From Mesorhizobium sp. (GTDB taxonomy: Bacteria; Pseudomonadota; Alphaproteobacteria; Rhizobiales; Rhizobiaceae): DNA of 64,000 nt. Numbering within the stretch: position 1 is the first letter of the stretch; each line of letters starts with the position of its first letter. Location of the stretch: NCBI GenBank assembly GCA_004020875.1, contig SAPZ01000005.1, positions 1 through 64,000 on the forward strand, given 5' to 3'. The notes under the pieces are model-generated. The model had not been told where the DNA came from and made no database searches. It worked only from the letters and a program-made list of their open reading frames with translations. Of the stretch, positions 36,956 through 48,469 are shown piece by piece. A program made the position numbers and the translations under genes.

Positions 36956-39418
36956 ATGACATCCGCCATGACGATCGAAGTCCCTGTCCTCGACAATCCC
37001 GATCCCAAGACGCTTGCCGAAGAAGTCTTGATGTCGCTCAAATACCGGGTCGGCAAGGACACCACCGTCGCCACGCCCTATGACTGGCTGACGGCCTCGA
37101 TCAAGGTGGTGCGCGACCGCATCGTCGACCACTGGATCCAGGCAACCAAGGAAGCCTATGACCAGCAGGAAAAGCGGGTCTATTACCTTTCGCTCGAATT
37201 CCTGATCGGCCGCCTGATGCGCGATGCCTTCTCCAATCTCGGTCTGATGGAGAACATGCGCGAGGCGCTGTCCTCGCTCGGCGTCGATCTCGATTTGATC
37301 GCCAGCCTCGAGCCGGACGCCGCGCTCGGCAACGGCGGCCTCGGCCGGCTCGCCGCCTGCTTCATGGAAAGCATGGCGACCGTCGACATCCCTGCCCATG
37401 GCTACGGCATCCGCTACGCCAACGGCATGTTCCGCCAGGAAATCCAGGGTGGTTGGCAGGTCGAATTGCCGGAGACCTGGCTCGACCACGGCAATCCCTG
37501 GGAGTTCGAGCGGCGCGAGCGGTCCTTCGAGGTCGGCTTCGGCGGCTCGGTGGAATCGATTACCTCAAAGGATGGCCGGCTGGAGCGCCACGTCTGGAAG
37601 CCGACCGAGCATGTGCTGGCCGTCGCCTACGACACGCCGGTGGCCGGTTGGCGAGCCAACCGCGTCAATACGCTGAGACTCTGGTCCGGCATGCCGATCG
37701 ATCCGATCCTGCTCGACAAATTCAACGCCGGCGACCACATCGGCGCGCTGGCCGAAAGCAACAAGGCCGACGCGCTATCGCGTGTGCTTTATCCGGCTGA
37801 CTCCCACATGGCCGGCCAGGAGCTGAGGCTCAGGCAGGAATATTTCTTCTCGACCGCTTCGCTGCAGGATATCGTCCAGCGCCACCTCAGCCAGTATGGC
37901 GACCTGAAGTCCTTGCCCGACAAGGCGGCCATCCACCTCAACGACACGCATCCCGCTGTCGCGGTGCCGGAACTGATGCGGCTCCTGATGGACGTTCATG
38001 GCATGGATTTCGACCTTGCCTGGGACATCACCAAGCGCACCTTCGGCTACACCAACCACACGCTGCTGCCGGAGGCGCTGGAAAGCTGGCCGGTGCCGCT
38101 GTTCGAGCGGCTTTTGCCCCGCCACATGCAGATCGTCTACGCCATCAACGCGCAGGTGCTGCTGGAGGCGCGGGCCACCGGAAAATTCTCGGGCGACCAG
38201 ATTGCCCGCATCTCGCTGATCCAGGAAAATGGCGACCGCCGGGTGCGCATGGGCAACCTGGCCTTTGTCGGCTCGCATTCGATCAACGGCGTCTCGGCGC
38301 TGCACACCGAACTGATGAAGGAGACGGTATTCGCCGATCTCCACAAGCTCTATCCCGACCGCATTAACAACAAGACCAACGGCATCACGCCGAGACGCTG
38401 GCTGATCCAGTGCAATCCTGGTCTCACCGCGCTTGCGCGCGAGGCCATCGGCGAGCGCTTCATGGACGATATCGAGAGGATTAAGGATCTCGATCCGCTC
38501 GCCGACGACGCGGCTTTCCGCGAAAAGTTCGCCGGCGTGAAGCGCCAGAACAAGGCGCGGCTGGCCAATCTCGTCGCCGACCGGCTCGGTATCAGGCTCG
38601 ACCCGTCGGCGCTGTTCGACATCCAGGTCAAGCGCATCCACGAATACAAGCGCCAGCTGCTCAACATCCTGGAAGCGATCGCGCTCTACGACCAGATCCG
38701 CTCGCATCCCGAGCGGGACTGGATGCCGCGCGTGAAATTCTTCGGCGGCAAGGCGGCGCCGAGCTACCATAACGCCAAGCTGATCATCAAACTGGCAAAC
38801 GACGTCGCGAAGGTCATCAACGGCGATCCGTCGGTGCGCGGCCTGCTGAAGGTCGTGTTCGTGCCGAACTACAATGTCAGCCTGGCCGAGGTGATGATGC
38901 CTGCCGCCGACCTCTCCGAGCAGATCTCGACCGCCGGCATGGAGGCGTCGGGCACCGGCAACATGAAGTTCGCGCTGAATGGCGCGCTCACCATCGGCAC
39001 GCTTGATGGCGCAAATGTCGAGATCAAGGAACATGTCGGCGACGACAACATCTTCATCTTCGGCCTCACCACGGCCGAAGTCGCCGAGCGACGCAACAAT
39101 GGCTACAATCCGCGCGGCGTGATCGAGGCTTCGCCCGAGCTGTCGCAGGCGGTGTCCGCCATTTCTTCCGGCGTCTTCTCGCCCGACGATCCCGGCCGCT
39201 ATCGCGACCTGATGAACGGCCTCTACCAGAGCGACTGGTTCATGGTGGCGGCCGACTTCGATTCCTACGCCGCCTGCCAGCGCGAGGTCGACGCCGTCTG
39301 GCGCAACAGCCCCGACTGGCACGCACGCGCCATCCGCAACGTTGCCCGCGTCGGCTGGTTCTCGTCCGATCGCACGATCCGCCAATATGCGAAAGACATC
39401 TGGAACGTGCCCGTCTGA
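36956..39418 (+). CDS. glgP: glycogen/maltodextrin phosphorylase
   Basis: An 820-residue GT35 phosphorylase releasing glucose-1-phosphate from alpha-1,4-glucan ends. The PLP-binding lysine is K671 in SGTGNMKFALNG; 'LGNGGLGRLAACF' and 'KRIHEYKRQ' are conserved. ATG 36956 follows GAGAGG. It leads a glycogen cluster in the order P, B, C, A, pgm, glgX typical of rhizobia and agrobacteria. The next gene is 151 bp away across a palindromic repeat and a hairpin. Confidence 0.95.
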   Translation: MTSAMTIEVPVLDNPDPKTLAEEVLMSLKYRVGKDTTVATPYDWLTASIKVVRDRIVDHWIQATKEAYDQQEKRVYYLSLEFLIGRLMRDAFSNLGLMENMREALSSLGVDLDLIASLEPDAALGNGGLGRLAACFMESMATVDIPAHGYGIRYANGMFRQEIQGGWQVELPETWLDHGNPWEFERRERSFEVGFGGSVESITSKDGRLERHVWKPTEHVLAVAYDTPVAGWRANRVNTLRLWSGMPIDPILLDKFNAGDHIGALAESNKADALSRVLYPADSHMAGQELRLRQEYFFSTASLQDIVQRHLSQYGDLKSLPDKAAIHLNDTHPAVAVPELMRLLMDVHGMDFDLAWDITKRTFGYTNHTLLPEALESWPVPLFERLLPRHMQIVYAINAQVLLEARATGKFSGDQIARISLIQENGDRRVRMGNLAFVGSHSINGVSALHTELMKETVFADLHKLYPDRINNKTNGITPRRWLIQCNPGLTALAREAIGERFMDDIERIKDLDPLADDAAFREKFAGVKRQNKARLANLVADRLGIRLDPSALFDIQVKRIHEYKRQLLNILEAIALYDQIRSHPERDWMPRVKFFGGKAAPSYHNAKLIIKLANDVAKVINGDPSVRGLLKVVFVPNYNVSLAEVMMPAADLSEQISTAGMEASGTGNMKFALNGALTIGTLDGANVEIKEHVGDDNIFIFGLTTAEVAERRNNGYNPRGVIEASPELSQAVSAISSGVFSPDDPGRYRDLMNGLYQSDWFMVAADFDSYAACQREVDAVWRNSPDWHARAIRNVARVGWFSSDRTIRQYAKDIWNVPV

Positions 39419-39449
39419 TATGATTGCATGAGCCACAAGAAATGTGGCC

Positions 39450-39498
39450 GGTGCATGCCGCCCAAAAGCGTAGTGTTTCTTGGGTCGCGACATGCACC
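39450..39498. repeat. palindromic intergenic repeat, copy B
   Basis: GGTGCATGCCG (39450-39460) pairs with CGACATGCACC (39488-39498), ten of eleven pairs, around an inner CCCAAAAG...CTTGGG. It shares GCATG, CGCCCAAAAG and CGACATGCA with copy A at 4103-4138. It lies between glgP and glgB. Confidence 0.75.
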
Positions 39499-39510
39499 AA
39501 GACAAAGAAC

Positions 39511-39537
39511 GGCGCATGCCGGATCAAGGCATGCGCC
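39511..39537 (+). other. 10-bp hairpin upstream of glgB
   Basis: GGCGCATGCC (39511-39520) and GGCATGCGCC (39528-39537) form a perfect stem with loop GGATCAA. It lies 33 nt before the preferred glgB start and just after repeat copy B. No T tract follows. It may be a processing or stabilising element between glgP and glgB. Confidence 0.6.
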
Positions 39538-39569
39538 AGAACAAGATGCCCGGGGAGGGCGACCGCTTG

Positions 39570-41792
39570 ATGAGGAAGCCGCGCGCGACCGCTGCGACAA
39601 GCGGGCCGGACGGACTGGCGCCAGCCGGTGATGTTGCAGCGATTGTCGCCGGAACGCATGGCGATCCTTTCGCCGTTCTGGGCGTGCAGGAGGCCGGCAA
39701 GGGTTTCGTCGCGCGCTGCTTCGTGCCCAATGCCGAATTCGTCACCGCCTATACGCTGACCGGCAAGGAGATCGGCCAGCTTTCCCGCCGCGACGATGCG
39801 GGCTTCTTCGAGGGCAAGGTCTCGATCCGCAAGCGCCAGCCGCTGCGCTATCACGCCAGGAACGCCGGGGGCGACTGGTGGCTGACCGACCCCTATTCCT
39901 TCGGCCCCGTGCTCGGCCCGATGGACGATTACTATATGGCCGAGGGCTCGCATTTGCGGCTCTTCGACAAGCTCGGCGCTCACATCATCGACCATGAGGG
40001 CGCCACCGGCGTGCATTTCGCAGTCTGGGCGCCCAATGCCCGGCGAGTCTCCGTGGTCGGCGGCTTCAACGACTGGGACGGCCGCCGCCACACCATGCGC
40101 GACCGCAAGGATACCGGCATCTGGGAATTGTTCATTCCCGATCTCGGCGCGGGCAAGCCGTACAAATTCGAGATCATCGGGCCGGACGGCGTACGCCTGC
40201 CGCTCAAGGCTGACCCGTTCGCCTTCGAATCGGAACTGCGCCCGGCGACCGCTTCGGTGACGGCTCCGCCGATGGCGCATCGATGGGGCGACGAGGCGCA
40301 TCGCAACTATTGGCAGAAAGCCGATCCCCGGCGCGAGGCGATCTCGATCTACGAGGTCCATGCCGGCTCCTGGCAGCGCCGCGACGACGGCACGTTCCTC
40401 TCCTGGGACGAGCTCGCCGCGCAGCTGATCCCTTATGCGGTCGACACCGGCTTCACTCATATCGAGTTCCTGCCGATCTCGGAGCATCCTTACGACCCCT
40501 CCTGGGGTTACCAGACCACCGGCCTTTATGCGCCGACGGCCCGCTTCGGCGACCCCGACGGCTTCGCCCGCTTCGTCGACGGCGCGCATCGCGCCGGCAT
40601 CGGCGTCATCCTCGATTGGGTGCCGGCGCATTTCCCGGTCGATGAGCATGGGCTGGTGAAATTCGACGGCACCGCGCTCTACGAGCATGCCGACCCGCGC
40701 CAGGGTTTTCACCCGGATTGGAACACCGCGATCTACAATTTCGGCCGTCGCGAGGTGGTGTCGTTCCTCGTCAACAACGCGCTGTTCTGGGCCGAGAAAT
40801 ACCACGTCGACGGACTGCGCGTCGACGCGGTCGCCTCGATGCTCTACCTCGATTATTCGCGCAAGGCGGGCGAGTGGATTCCAAACGAGAAGGGCGGGCG
40901 CGAGAACCTGCAGGCCGTCAGCTTCCTGCAGAAGATGAACAAGGAGCTTTACGGCCACCACCCCGGCGTGATGACGATCGCCGAGGAATCGACCTCATGG
41001 CCGAAAGTGTCGCGTCCCGTGCATGAGGGAGGCCTCGGCTTCGGCTTCAAATGGAACATGGGTTTCATGCACGACACGTTGGAGTATCTCTCCAAGGAGC
41101 CGATCTACCGCAAGCACCATCACAACGAGATCACCTTCGGCCTGATCTACGCCTTTTCCGAGAATTTCGTGCTGCCGCTGTCGCATGACGAGGTCGTGCA
41201 TGGCAAAGGCACGTTGCTCCACAAGATGGCCGGCGACGATTGGCAGAAGTTCGCCACGCTGCGCGCCTATTACGCCTTCATGTGGGGCTATCCCGGCAAG
41301 AAGCTTTTGTTCATGGGCCAGGAGTTCGCCCAGCGCCGCGAATGGAGCGAGGAGCGCGCGCTCGATTGGAACCTGCTCGAATTCGCCCCGCATCGCGGCG
41401 TCTGGCAGACCGTGCGGGACTTGAACTACCTCTACCGTTCGCGTCCGGCGCTGCACGCGCGCGACTGCGAGCCGGAGGGGTTCTCCTGGCTGATCGTCGA
41501 CGACCGCGACAATTCGGTCTTCGCCTGGCTGCGCAGCGCTCCGGACGGAAACCCGATCGCCGTCATTTCCAATTTCACCCCGGTGCCGCGCGAGAACTAT
41601 CGCGTGCCGCTGCCGAAAGCGGGAAAGTGGCGCGAAATCATCAATACGGACGCCGCCGACTATGGCGGCTCCGGCATGGGCAATGGCGGCGCGGTCGAGG
41701 CGAGCGGGGAAGGGAGCGGGTTATCGGCGACGATGCTTCTGCCGCCGCTGTCGACGATCATGCTGGAATTCGTCGCGGACTGGAGCAGATGA
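39570..41792 (+). CDS. glgB: 1,4-alpha-glucan branching enzyme
   Basis: A 740-residue GH13 branching enzyme: N-terminal CBM48 modules, then the catalytic barrel with nucleophile D419 (GLRVDAV), acid/base E472 (TIAEES) and the third acid in LSHDEVVHGKG. ATG 39570 is placed after GGGAGG; longer starts at 39480 or 39546 would translate the hairpin and the repeat and are less likely. It introduces alpha-1,6 branches during glycogen synthesis. The next gene, glgC, starts 54 bp later. Confidence 0.94.
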   Translation: MRKPRATAATSGPDGLAPAGDVAAIVAGTHGDPFAVLGVQEAGKGFVARCFVPNAEFVTAYTLTGKEIGQLSRRDDAGFFEGKVSIRKRQPLRYHARNAGGDWWLTDPYSFGPVLGPMDDYYMAEGSHLRLFDKLGAHIIDHEGATGVHFAVWAPNARRVSVVGGFNDWDGRRHTMRDRKDTGIWELFIPDLGAGKPYKFEIIGPDGVRLPLKADPFAFESELRPATASVTAPPMAHRWGDEAHRNYWQKADPRREAISIYEVHAGSWQRRDDGTFLSWDELAAQLIPYAVDTGFTHIEFLPISEHPYDPSWGYQTTGLYAPTARFGDPDGFARFVDGAHRAGIGVILDWVPAHFPVDEHGLVKFDGTALYEHADPRQGFHPDWNTAIYNFGRREVVSFLVNNALFWAEKYHVDGLRVDAVASMLYLDYSRKAGEWIPNEKGGRENLQAVSFLQKMNKELYGHHPGVMTIAEESTSWPKVSRPVHEGGLGFGFKWNMGFMHDTLEYLSKEPIYRKHHHNEITFGLIYAFSENFVLPLSHDEVVHGKGTLLHKMAGDDWQKFATLRAYYAFMWGYPGKKLLFMGQEFAQRREWSEERALDWNLLEFAPHRGVWQTVRDLNYLYRSRPALHARDCEPEGFSWLIVDDRDNSVFAWLRSAPDGNPIAVISNFTPVPRENYRVPLPKAGKWREIINTDAADYGGSGMGNGGAVEASGEGSGLSATMLLPPLSTIMLEFVADWSR

Positions 41793-41846
41793 TACCTCAT
41801 CCTGCTCTTGCAACGGTCCGGGCAGCTTATTTGGGAGGGTAACAAA

Positions 41847-43115
41847 ATGGCAGAACTCAAAAGAACCCAGCCGCTGGCGCGCGACGCCATGGCCTACGTG
41901 CTGGCCGGCGGCCGCGGCAGCCGCCTCAAGGAGCTGACCGACCGGCGCGCCAAGCCCGCCGTCTATTTCGGCGGCAAGACGCGCATCATCGATTTCGCGC
42001 TCTCCAACGCGTTGAACTCCGGCATCCGCCGCCTCGGCGTAGCCACCCAGTACAAGGCGCATTCGCTGATCCGCCACCTGCAGCGCGGCTGGAACTTCCT
42101 GCGGCCCGAGCGAAACGAAAGCTTCGACATCCTGCCGGCATCGCAGCGCGTCTCGGAAACGCAGTGGTACGAAGGCACGGCCGATGCCGTCTACCAGAAC
42201 ATCGACATCATCGAGGCCTATGGCCCCGAATACATGGTCATCCTCGCCGGCGACCACATCTACAAGATGGACTACGAGCTGATGCTGCGCCAGCATGTCG
42301 ATGGCGGCGCCGACGTCACGGTCGGTTGCCTGGAAGTGCCGCGCATGGAGGCGACCGGCTTCGGCGTCATGCATGTCGATGCCAAGGACAACATCATCGC
42401 TTTCGTCGAAAAGCCGGCCGACCCGCCTGGCATCCCGGACAAGCCGGAATTCGCCCTGGCTTCGATGGGCATCTATGTCTTCAAGACCAAGTTCCTCATG
42501 GAACAGCTGCGCCGCGACGCGGCCGAGGCCGGCTCCAGCCGCGACTTCGGCAAGGACATCATCCCCTATATCGTCCAGCACGGTAAGGCGATCGCCCATC
42601 GCTTCGCCAAATCCTGCGTGCGCTCCTCGCATGAGTCCGAGCCCTACTGGCGTGACGTCGGAACCGTGGACGCCTATTGGGAAGCCAATATCGACCTGAC
42701 CGACGTCACGCCCGAGCTCGATCTCTACGACCGCGACTGGCCGATCTGGACCTATGCCGAATTGAAGCCGCCGGCAAAATTCGTGCATGACGAGGATGGC
42801 CGCCGCGGCGAGGCGATCTCCTCGCTGGTGTCGGGCGACTGCATCGTCTCGGGCGCCTCGCTGCGCCGCAGCCTGATCTTCACCGGCGCCCGAATCAATT
42901 CCTATTCCAAGCTCGAGGAGGTGGTGATGCTGCCCGACGTGACTGTCGGCCGCAACGCGCGCCTCACGCGCGTCGTCATCGATCATGGCGTGCAAATCCC
43001 CGAGGGGCTGGTGGTCGGCGAGGATCCGGCGCTCGACGCCAAGCGTTTTCGCGTATCGGAAAAGGGCGTCTGCCTGATCACGCAGGACATGATCAACAAG
43101 TTGTCGAATCGGTAG
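41847..43115 (+). CDS. glgC: glucose-1-phosphate adenylyltransferase
   Basis: A 422-residue ADP-glucose pyrophosphorylase, the committed and allosterically controlled step of glycogen synthesis. The GGRGSRL signature is at residues 21-27 and '[19 protein letters not shown]' follows; the C-terminal left-handed beta-helix region is complete. ATG 41847 follows GGGAGGG. The last codons (DMINKLSNR) are the first unit of a degenerate repeat that continues into the spacer before glgA. Confidence 0.95.
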   Translation: MAELKRTQPLARDAMAYVLAGGRGSRLKELTDRRAKPAVYFGGKTRIIDFALSNALNSGIRRLGVATQYKAHSLIRHLQRGWNFLRPERNESFDILPASQRVSETQWYEGTADAVYQNIDIIEAYGPEYMVILAGDHIYKMDYELMLRQHVDGGADVTVGCLEVPRMEATGFGVMHVDAKDNIIAFVEKPADPPGIPDKPEFALASMGIYVFKTKFLMEQLRRDAAEAGSSRDFGKDIIPYIVQHGKAIAHRFAKSCVRSSHESEPYWRDVGTVDAYWEANIDLTDVTPELDLYDRDWPIWTYAELKPPAKFVHDEDGRRGEAISSLVSGDCIVSGASLRRSLIFTGARINSYSKLEEVVMLPDVTVGRNARLTRVVIDHGVQIPEGLVVGEDPALDAKRFRVSEKGVCLITQDMINKLSNR

Positions 43116-43192
43116 GGTCGATAAACAAGCTGCCGACCCAATCGGGTCGATCAGCGAGCTGACGACCTGATCAACAGATTGTCACTTTGACC
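43091..43192. repeat. degenerate tandem repeat from the glgC 3' end
   Basis: Four units begin GATCAACAAGTTGTCGA (43091), GATAAACAAGCTGCCGA (43120), GATCAGCGAGCTGACGA (43149) and GATCAACAGATTGTCAC (43169). Spacings are 29, 29 and 20 bp. The first unit is coding sequence at the end of glgC; the others fill the spacer before glgA. Confidence 0.65.
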
Positions 43193-43221
43193 TGTCACGT
43201 TGAGATCGGAATGTGGAGCGC

Positions 43222-44667
43222 ATGCAGGTTCTGTCGGTCACGCCCGAAATCTTTCCCCTGATCAAGACCGGCGGGCTAGCCGACGTCACCGGCGCCTTGC
43301 CGATCGCGCTGGCCGGGAAGGGTGTGGCGATGCGCACGCTCATTCCCGGCTATCCCGTGGTGATGGGCGCCTTTGCCAAGAAGAAGGCCGTCTACCAGTA
43401 TCCGCTTCTGCAGGGCGGCAAGGCTTCGATCCACGCCGTCAAGATCGGCGACCTCGATCTTTTCGTGCTCGACGCGCCACACCTCTTCGACCGCCAAGGC
43501 GGCCCATACGGGACGGTGTCGGGCGCCGACTGGCCGGACAACTGGCGGCGCTTCGCGGCGCTCAGCCAGGCCGGCGGCGACATCGCCGCCGGCGCGATCT
43601 CCGGTTATCAGCCCGACATCGTGCATGCCCATGACTGGCAGTCGGCAATGACGCTTGCCTATATGCGTTACGGCAAGGCGGTCGGCGTCCCGTCGCTCAT
43701 CACTGTGCACAACCTTGCCTTCCAGGGCCAGTTCGGCGCCGGCATCTTCAGCGAGCTCGGCCTGCCGGCCGTGGCTATGCAGCTCGATGGCGTCGAATAT
43801 TATGGCGGCGTCGGTTTCCTGAAGGCCGGTCTGCAGGCCGCATGGGCGATCACCACAGTGAGCCCGACCTATGCGCAGGAAATCCGCTCGCCCGAATTCG
43901 GCATGGGCCTCGATGGCCTGATCAACATGCGGGCCACCGACCTCTACGGCATCGTCAACGGCATCGATGTCGACATCTGGAATCCCGCGACGGACAAGCA
44001 TCTGGTCGCTAATTATTCGGCCGAAACGCTTGCAGCCCGCGCCAAGAACCGCAAGGCGGTCGAAGAACGTTTCGGCCTGGAGGCGGATGGCAGCCCGATC
44101 GTCTGCGTCGTCAGTCGGCTGACCTGGCAGAAGGGCATGGACATACTGGCCGCGGTCGTCGACGGCATCGTCGCCGCCGGCGCGCGCCTCGCCATCCTTG
44201 GCTCGGGCGACGCCGGCCTCGAAGGCACACTGCTTGCAGCGGCTGCGCGCCATCGCGGCCGCGTCGGCGTCGTCGTCGGTTACGACGAAGGCCTTTCGCA
44301 TGTCATGCAGGGCGGTTGCGACGCCATCATCATCCCGTCGCGCTTCGAGCCCTGCGGGCTTACCCAACTCTACGGCCTGCGCTATGGCTGCGTGCCGGTC
44401 GTCGCCCGCACCGGCGGCCTCGCCGACACCATAATCGACGCCAATGAGGCCGCCTTGTCGGCCGGCGTCGCCACCGGTTTCCAGTTCGCGCCCAACGATG
44501 GCGCCGCGATGCTCCATGCCATCCGGCGGCTGGTCGAGCAGCATGCGCGGCCGGCGACCTGGGCCTCGATCCAGCGCCAGGGCATGAAGGCCGATGTCTC
44601 CTGGGACAAGAGCGCCGAAAAATACGTCGAACTCTATCGCTTGCTGCTTTCGAAAAGGGCTGCCTGA
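43222..44667 (+). CDS. glgA: glycogen synthase (ADP-glucose)
   Basis: A 481-residue GT5 starch/glycogen synthase. The ADP-glucose loop KTGGLADV starts at K15, and the C-terminal E-x7-E motif begins at E376 ([15 protein letters not shown]). ATG 43222 is preferred: GGAG is 5 nt upstream and [13 protein letters not shown] is the usual N terminus; GTG 43213 is the alternative. It elongates alpha-1,4-glucan in the cytoplasm. It is 3 bp from pgm. Confidence 0.95.
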   Translation: MQVLSVTPEIFPLIKTGGLADVTGALPIALAGKGVAMRTLIPGYPVVMGAFAKKKAVYQYPLLQGGKASIHAVKIGDLDLFVLDAPHLFDRQGGPYGTVSGADWPDNWRRFAALSQAGGDIAAGAISGYQPDIVHAHDWQSAMTLAYMRYGKAVGVPSLITVHNLAFQGQFGAGIFSELGLPAVAMQLDGVEYYGGVGFLKAGLQAAWAITTVSPTYAQEIRSPEFGMGLDGLINMRATDLYGIVNGIDVDIWNPATDKHLVANYSAETLAARAKNRKAVEERFGLEADGSPIVCVVSRLTWQKGMDILAAVVDGIVAAGARLAILGSGDAGLEGTLLAAAARHRGRVGVVVGYDEGLSHVMQGGCDAIIIPSRFEPCGLTQLYGLRYGCVPVVARTGGLADTIIDANEAALSAGVATGFQFAPNDGAAMLHAIRRLVEQHARPATWASIQRQGMKADVSWDKSAEKYVELYRLLLSKRAA

Positions 44668-46299
<1,632 letters not shown>

Positions 46300-46318
46300 G
46301 GGTGGTGGTGCGCGCCTT

Positions 46319-46464
46319 TCCTTCCCCCCTTGTGGGGGAAGGTAAATCGGCGCGTAGCGCCGAGGCGGATGAGGGGTGCTGGCCGGATTCCCGTCGTCGC
46401 CAAGCTGGACCACCCCTCATCCGTCGCCTTCGGCGACACCTTCTCCCACAAGGGGAGAAGGGGG
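46319..46464. repeat. mosaic palindromic intergenic repeat (RIME-like)
   Basis: Two inverted halves. The left half has hairpin CCTTCCCCC/GGGGGAAGG (46320-46342), then a GGCGCGTAGCGCC palindrome and GATGAGGGGTG. The right half (46411-46464) is CACCCCTCATC, then GTCGCCTTCGGCGAC, then hairpin CCTTCTCCC/GGGGAGAAGG. Repeats of this build are widespread between genes in rhizobia and Brucella. Its right edge GGGGGAG supplies the Shine-Dalgarno of glgX. Confidence 0.85.
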
Positions 46465-46471
46465 AGCCTAG

Positions 46472-48469
46472 ATGACCCTCGGCGCCACCGTCACCCCCGA
46501 AGGCATCCGCTTCGCCGCTTGGTCTTCGTCGGCGCGGCGCCTCTGGGTCTCGCTCTTCGACGCCAGCGGCAACCGCGAACTCGATCGACTGGAGCTGAAG
46601 CCGGAAGGCGAGGGCGTGCACGCGCTCCTTGTCCCCGGCCTCGGCGACGGCGCCCGCTACGGCTTCCGTGCCGACGGCGACTATCTGCCGGACCGCGGCC
46701 TGTGGTTCGACCCGGACAAGCTTCTTACTGACCCTTACGCCGTCGAGATCGATCGTCCATACCAATATCATTGGCGGCTTGCAGCCAAGCGCAATGAAGG
46801 CGCCGACACGGGCTCGCTGATGCCGAAGGCGGTGGCTCGGTCCCTGCCCAGGCCAGTGGTACCTCTGCCAACCCTCTTCCAGCCCGGTGGCCTGATCTAC
46901 GAGCTGAACGTCCGCTCCTTCACCAGGCTCCATCCCGACATCCCGGAAGCACAGCGCGGCACCATCGCGGCGCTCGCCCATCCGGCTGTCGTCGAGCACC
47001 TGAAGTGTCTCGGCGTCTCCGCTGTCGAGCTGATGCCGGTCACAGCGTCGATCGACGAACGGCACCTGCCGCCATTGGGCCTCAGCAACGCCTGGGGCTA
47101 CAATCCCGTCACCTTCATGGCGCTCGATCCGCGCCTGGCGCCCGGCGGCCTCAAGGAGTTGCGCGACACGGTCGCCGCGCTGCGCAAGGCGGGCTTCGGC
47201 ACCATTCTTGACCTCGTCTTCAACCACACCGGCGAGAGCGACCGGCTCGGGCCGACGCTGTCGCTGCGCGGGCTCGATGCGGTGGCCTATTACCGGCACC
47301 AGCCGGACGGCCGGCTGGTCAACGACACCGGCACCGGCAACACCGTCGCCTGCGACCATCCGGTGGTGCGCGAGATGGTGCTCGACACGCTTCGCCATTT
47401 TGTCCGCTTCGCCGGCGTCGACGGCTTCCGCTTCGATTTGGCGCCGGTGCTCGGGCGCGTCGATGGCGCTTTCGATCCGGACGCGCCGCTGCTTCAAGCC
47501 ATCGCCGACGATCCCGTGCTCGCCGACCGCGTGCTCATCGCCGAGCCCTGGGATATCGGTCCGAACGGCTATCAGCTCGGCAATTTCCGGCCGCCCTATC
47601 TGGAATGGAACGATCGTTGCCGCGACGATATCAGGCGCTTCTGGCGGGGCGATGCCGGCGGGATCGGCGCGCTGGCGACACGGCTTGCCGGCTCCTCCGA
47701 CGTCTTTGCCACGGAAAGCCAGCCGACAAGCCGGACTGTGAACTTCATCGCCGCGCACGATGGCATGACGCTGGCCGATATCGTCGCTTATGAGGGCAAG
47801 CACAACGAGGCCAATGGCGAGCAGAACCGCGATGGCCATAACGACAATCTGTCCTGGAACAACGGGGTCGAGGGGGAAACGGACGACGAGGCTATCAGCC
47901 TGGTCCGCTCCAAAGACCGGCGCGCCTTGCTCGCCACGCTTTTTGCCTCGCGTGGCACCATCATGCTGACCGCCGGCGACGAGTTCGGCCGCACGCAGAA
48001 GGGCAACAACAACGCCTATGCGCAGGACAACGCCATCACCTGGCTGGACTGGGCCGGCCGCGATCAGGCGTTGGAGCAATACACAGCATCGCTGTCGGCG
48101 CTGCGCAGGGCTTTTCCTGCGCTGGCGGGCACATGCTTCCTGACCGGCGCGCCCGGCGACGGATCGGAAATCCCTGATGTGTCCTGGCTCACCGAGACCG
48201 GCGCGCCGCTCGGCGAGGCCGACTGGAACGATGCCGGCAGACATCGCCTCGTCATGCTGCTCGGCGATAGCGAAGGCGGCCGCCTTGCCGTGATGATCAA
48301 TGGCGATCGCCGGCAATGTGTCTTCACCTTGCCGGCGCGGCATGGATTTGAATGGCGCCAGGCGATCGAGGCGCAACCGGTCGATCTGGCGCGGCCGCTG
48401 CCTGGCCGCAGTGTGAGTTTCTTGATTGAGCGACGGGCGGTGAAGCCCCGCGCCAGGAAGGGGCTGTGA
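46472..48469 (+). CDS. glgX: glycogen debranching enzyme
   Basis: A 665-residue GH13 isoamylase-type enzyme with an N-terminal CBM48 domain. The nucleophile is D322 (GFRFDLAP), acid/base E358 (IAEPWD), third acid in AHDGMTLAD. It trims alpha-1,6 branches of phosphorylase-limited glycogen. ATG 46472 lies 8 nt after the purine-rich end of the intergenic repeat. It overlaps the next gene's ATG by one base (TGATG). Confidence 0.94.
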   Translation: MTLGATVTPEGIRFAAWSSSARRLWVSLFDASGNRELDRLELKPEGEGVHALLVPGLGDGARYGFRADGDYLPDRGLWFDPDKLLTDPYAVEIDRPYQYHWRLAAKRNEGADTGSLMPKAVARSLPRPVVPLPTLFQPGGLIYELNVRSFTRLHPDIPEAQRGTIAALAHPAVVEHLKCLGVSAVELMPVTASIDERHLPPLGLSNAWGYNPVTFMALDPRLAPGGLKELRDTVAALRKAGFGTILDLVFNHTGESDRLGPTLSLRGLDAVAYYRHQPDGRLVNDTGTGNTVACDHPVVREMVLDTLRHFVRFAGVDGFRFDLAPVLGRVDGAFDPDAPLLQAIADDPVLADRVLIAEPWDIGPNGYQLGNFRPPYLEWNDRCRDDIRRFWRGDAGGIGALATRLAGSSDVFATESQPTSRTVNFIAAHDGMTLADIVAYEGKHNEANGEQNRDGHNDNLSWNNGVEGETDDEAISLVRSKDRRALLATLFASRGTIMLTAGDEFGRTQKGNNNAYAQDNAITWLDWAGRDQALEQYTASLSALRRAFPALAGTCFLTGAPGDGSEIPDVSWLTETGAPLGEADWNDAGRHRLVMLLGDSEGGRLAVMINGDRRQCVFTLPARHGFEWRQAIEAQPVDLARPLPGRSVSFLIERRAVKPRARKGL

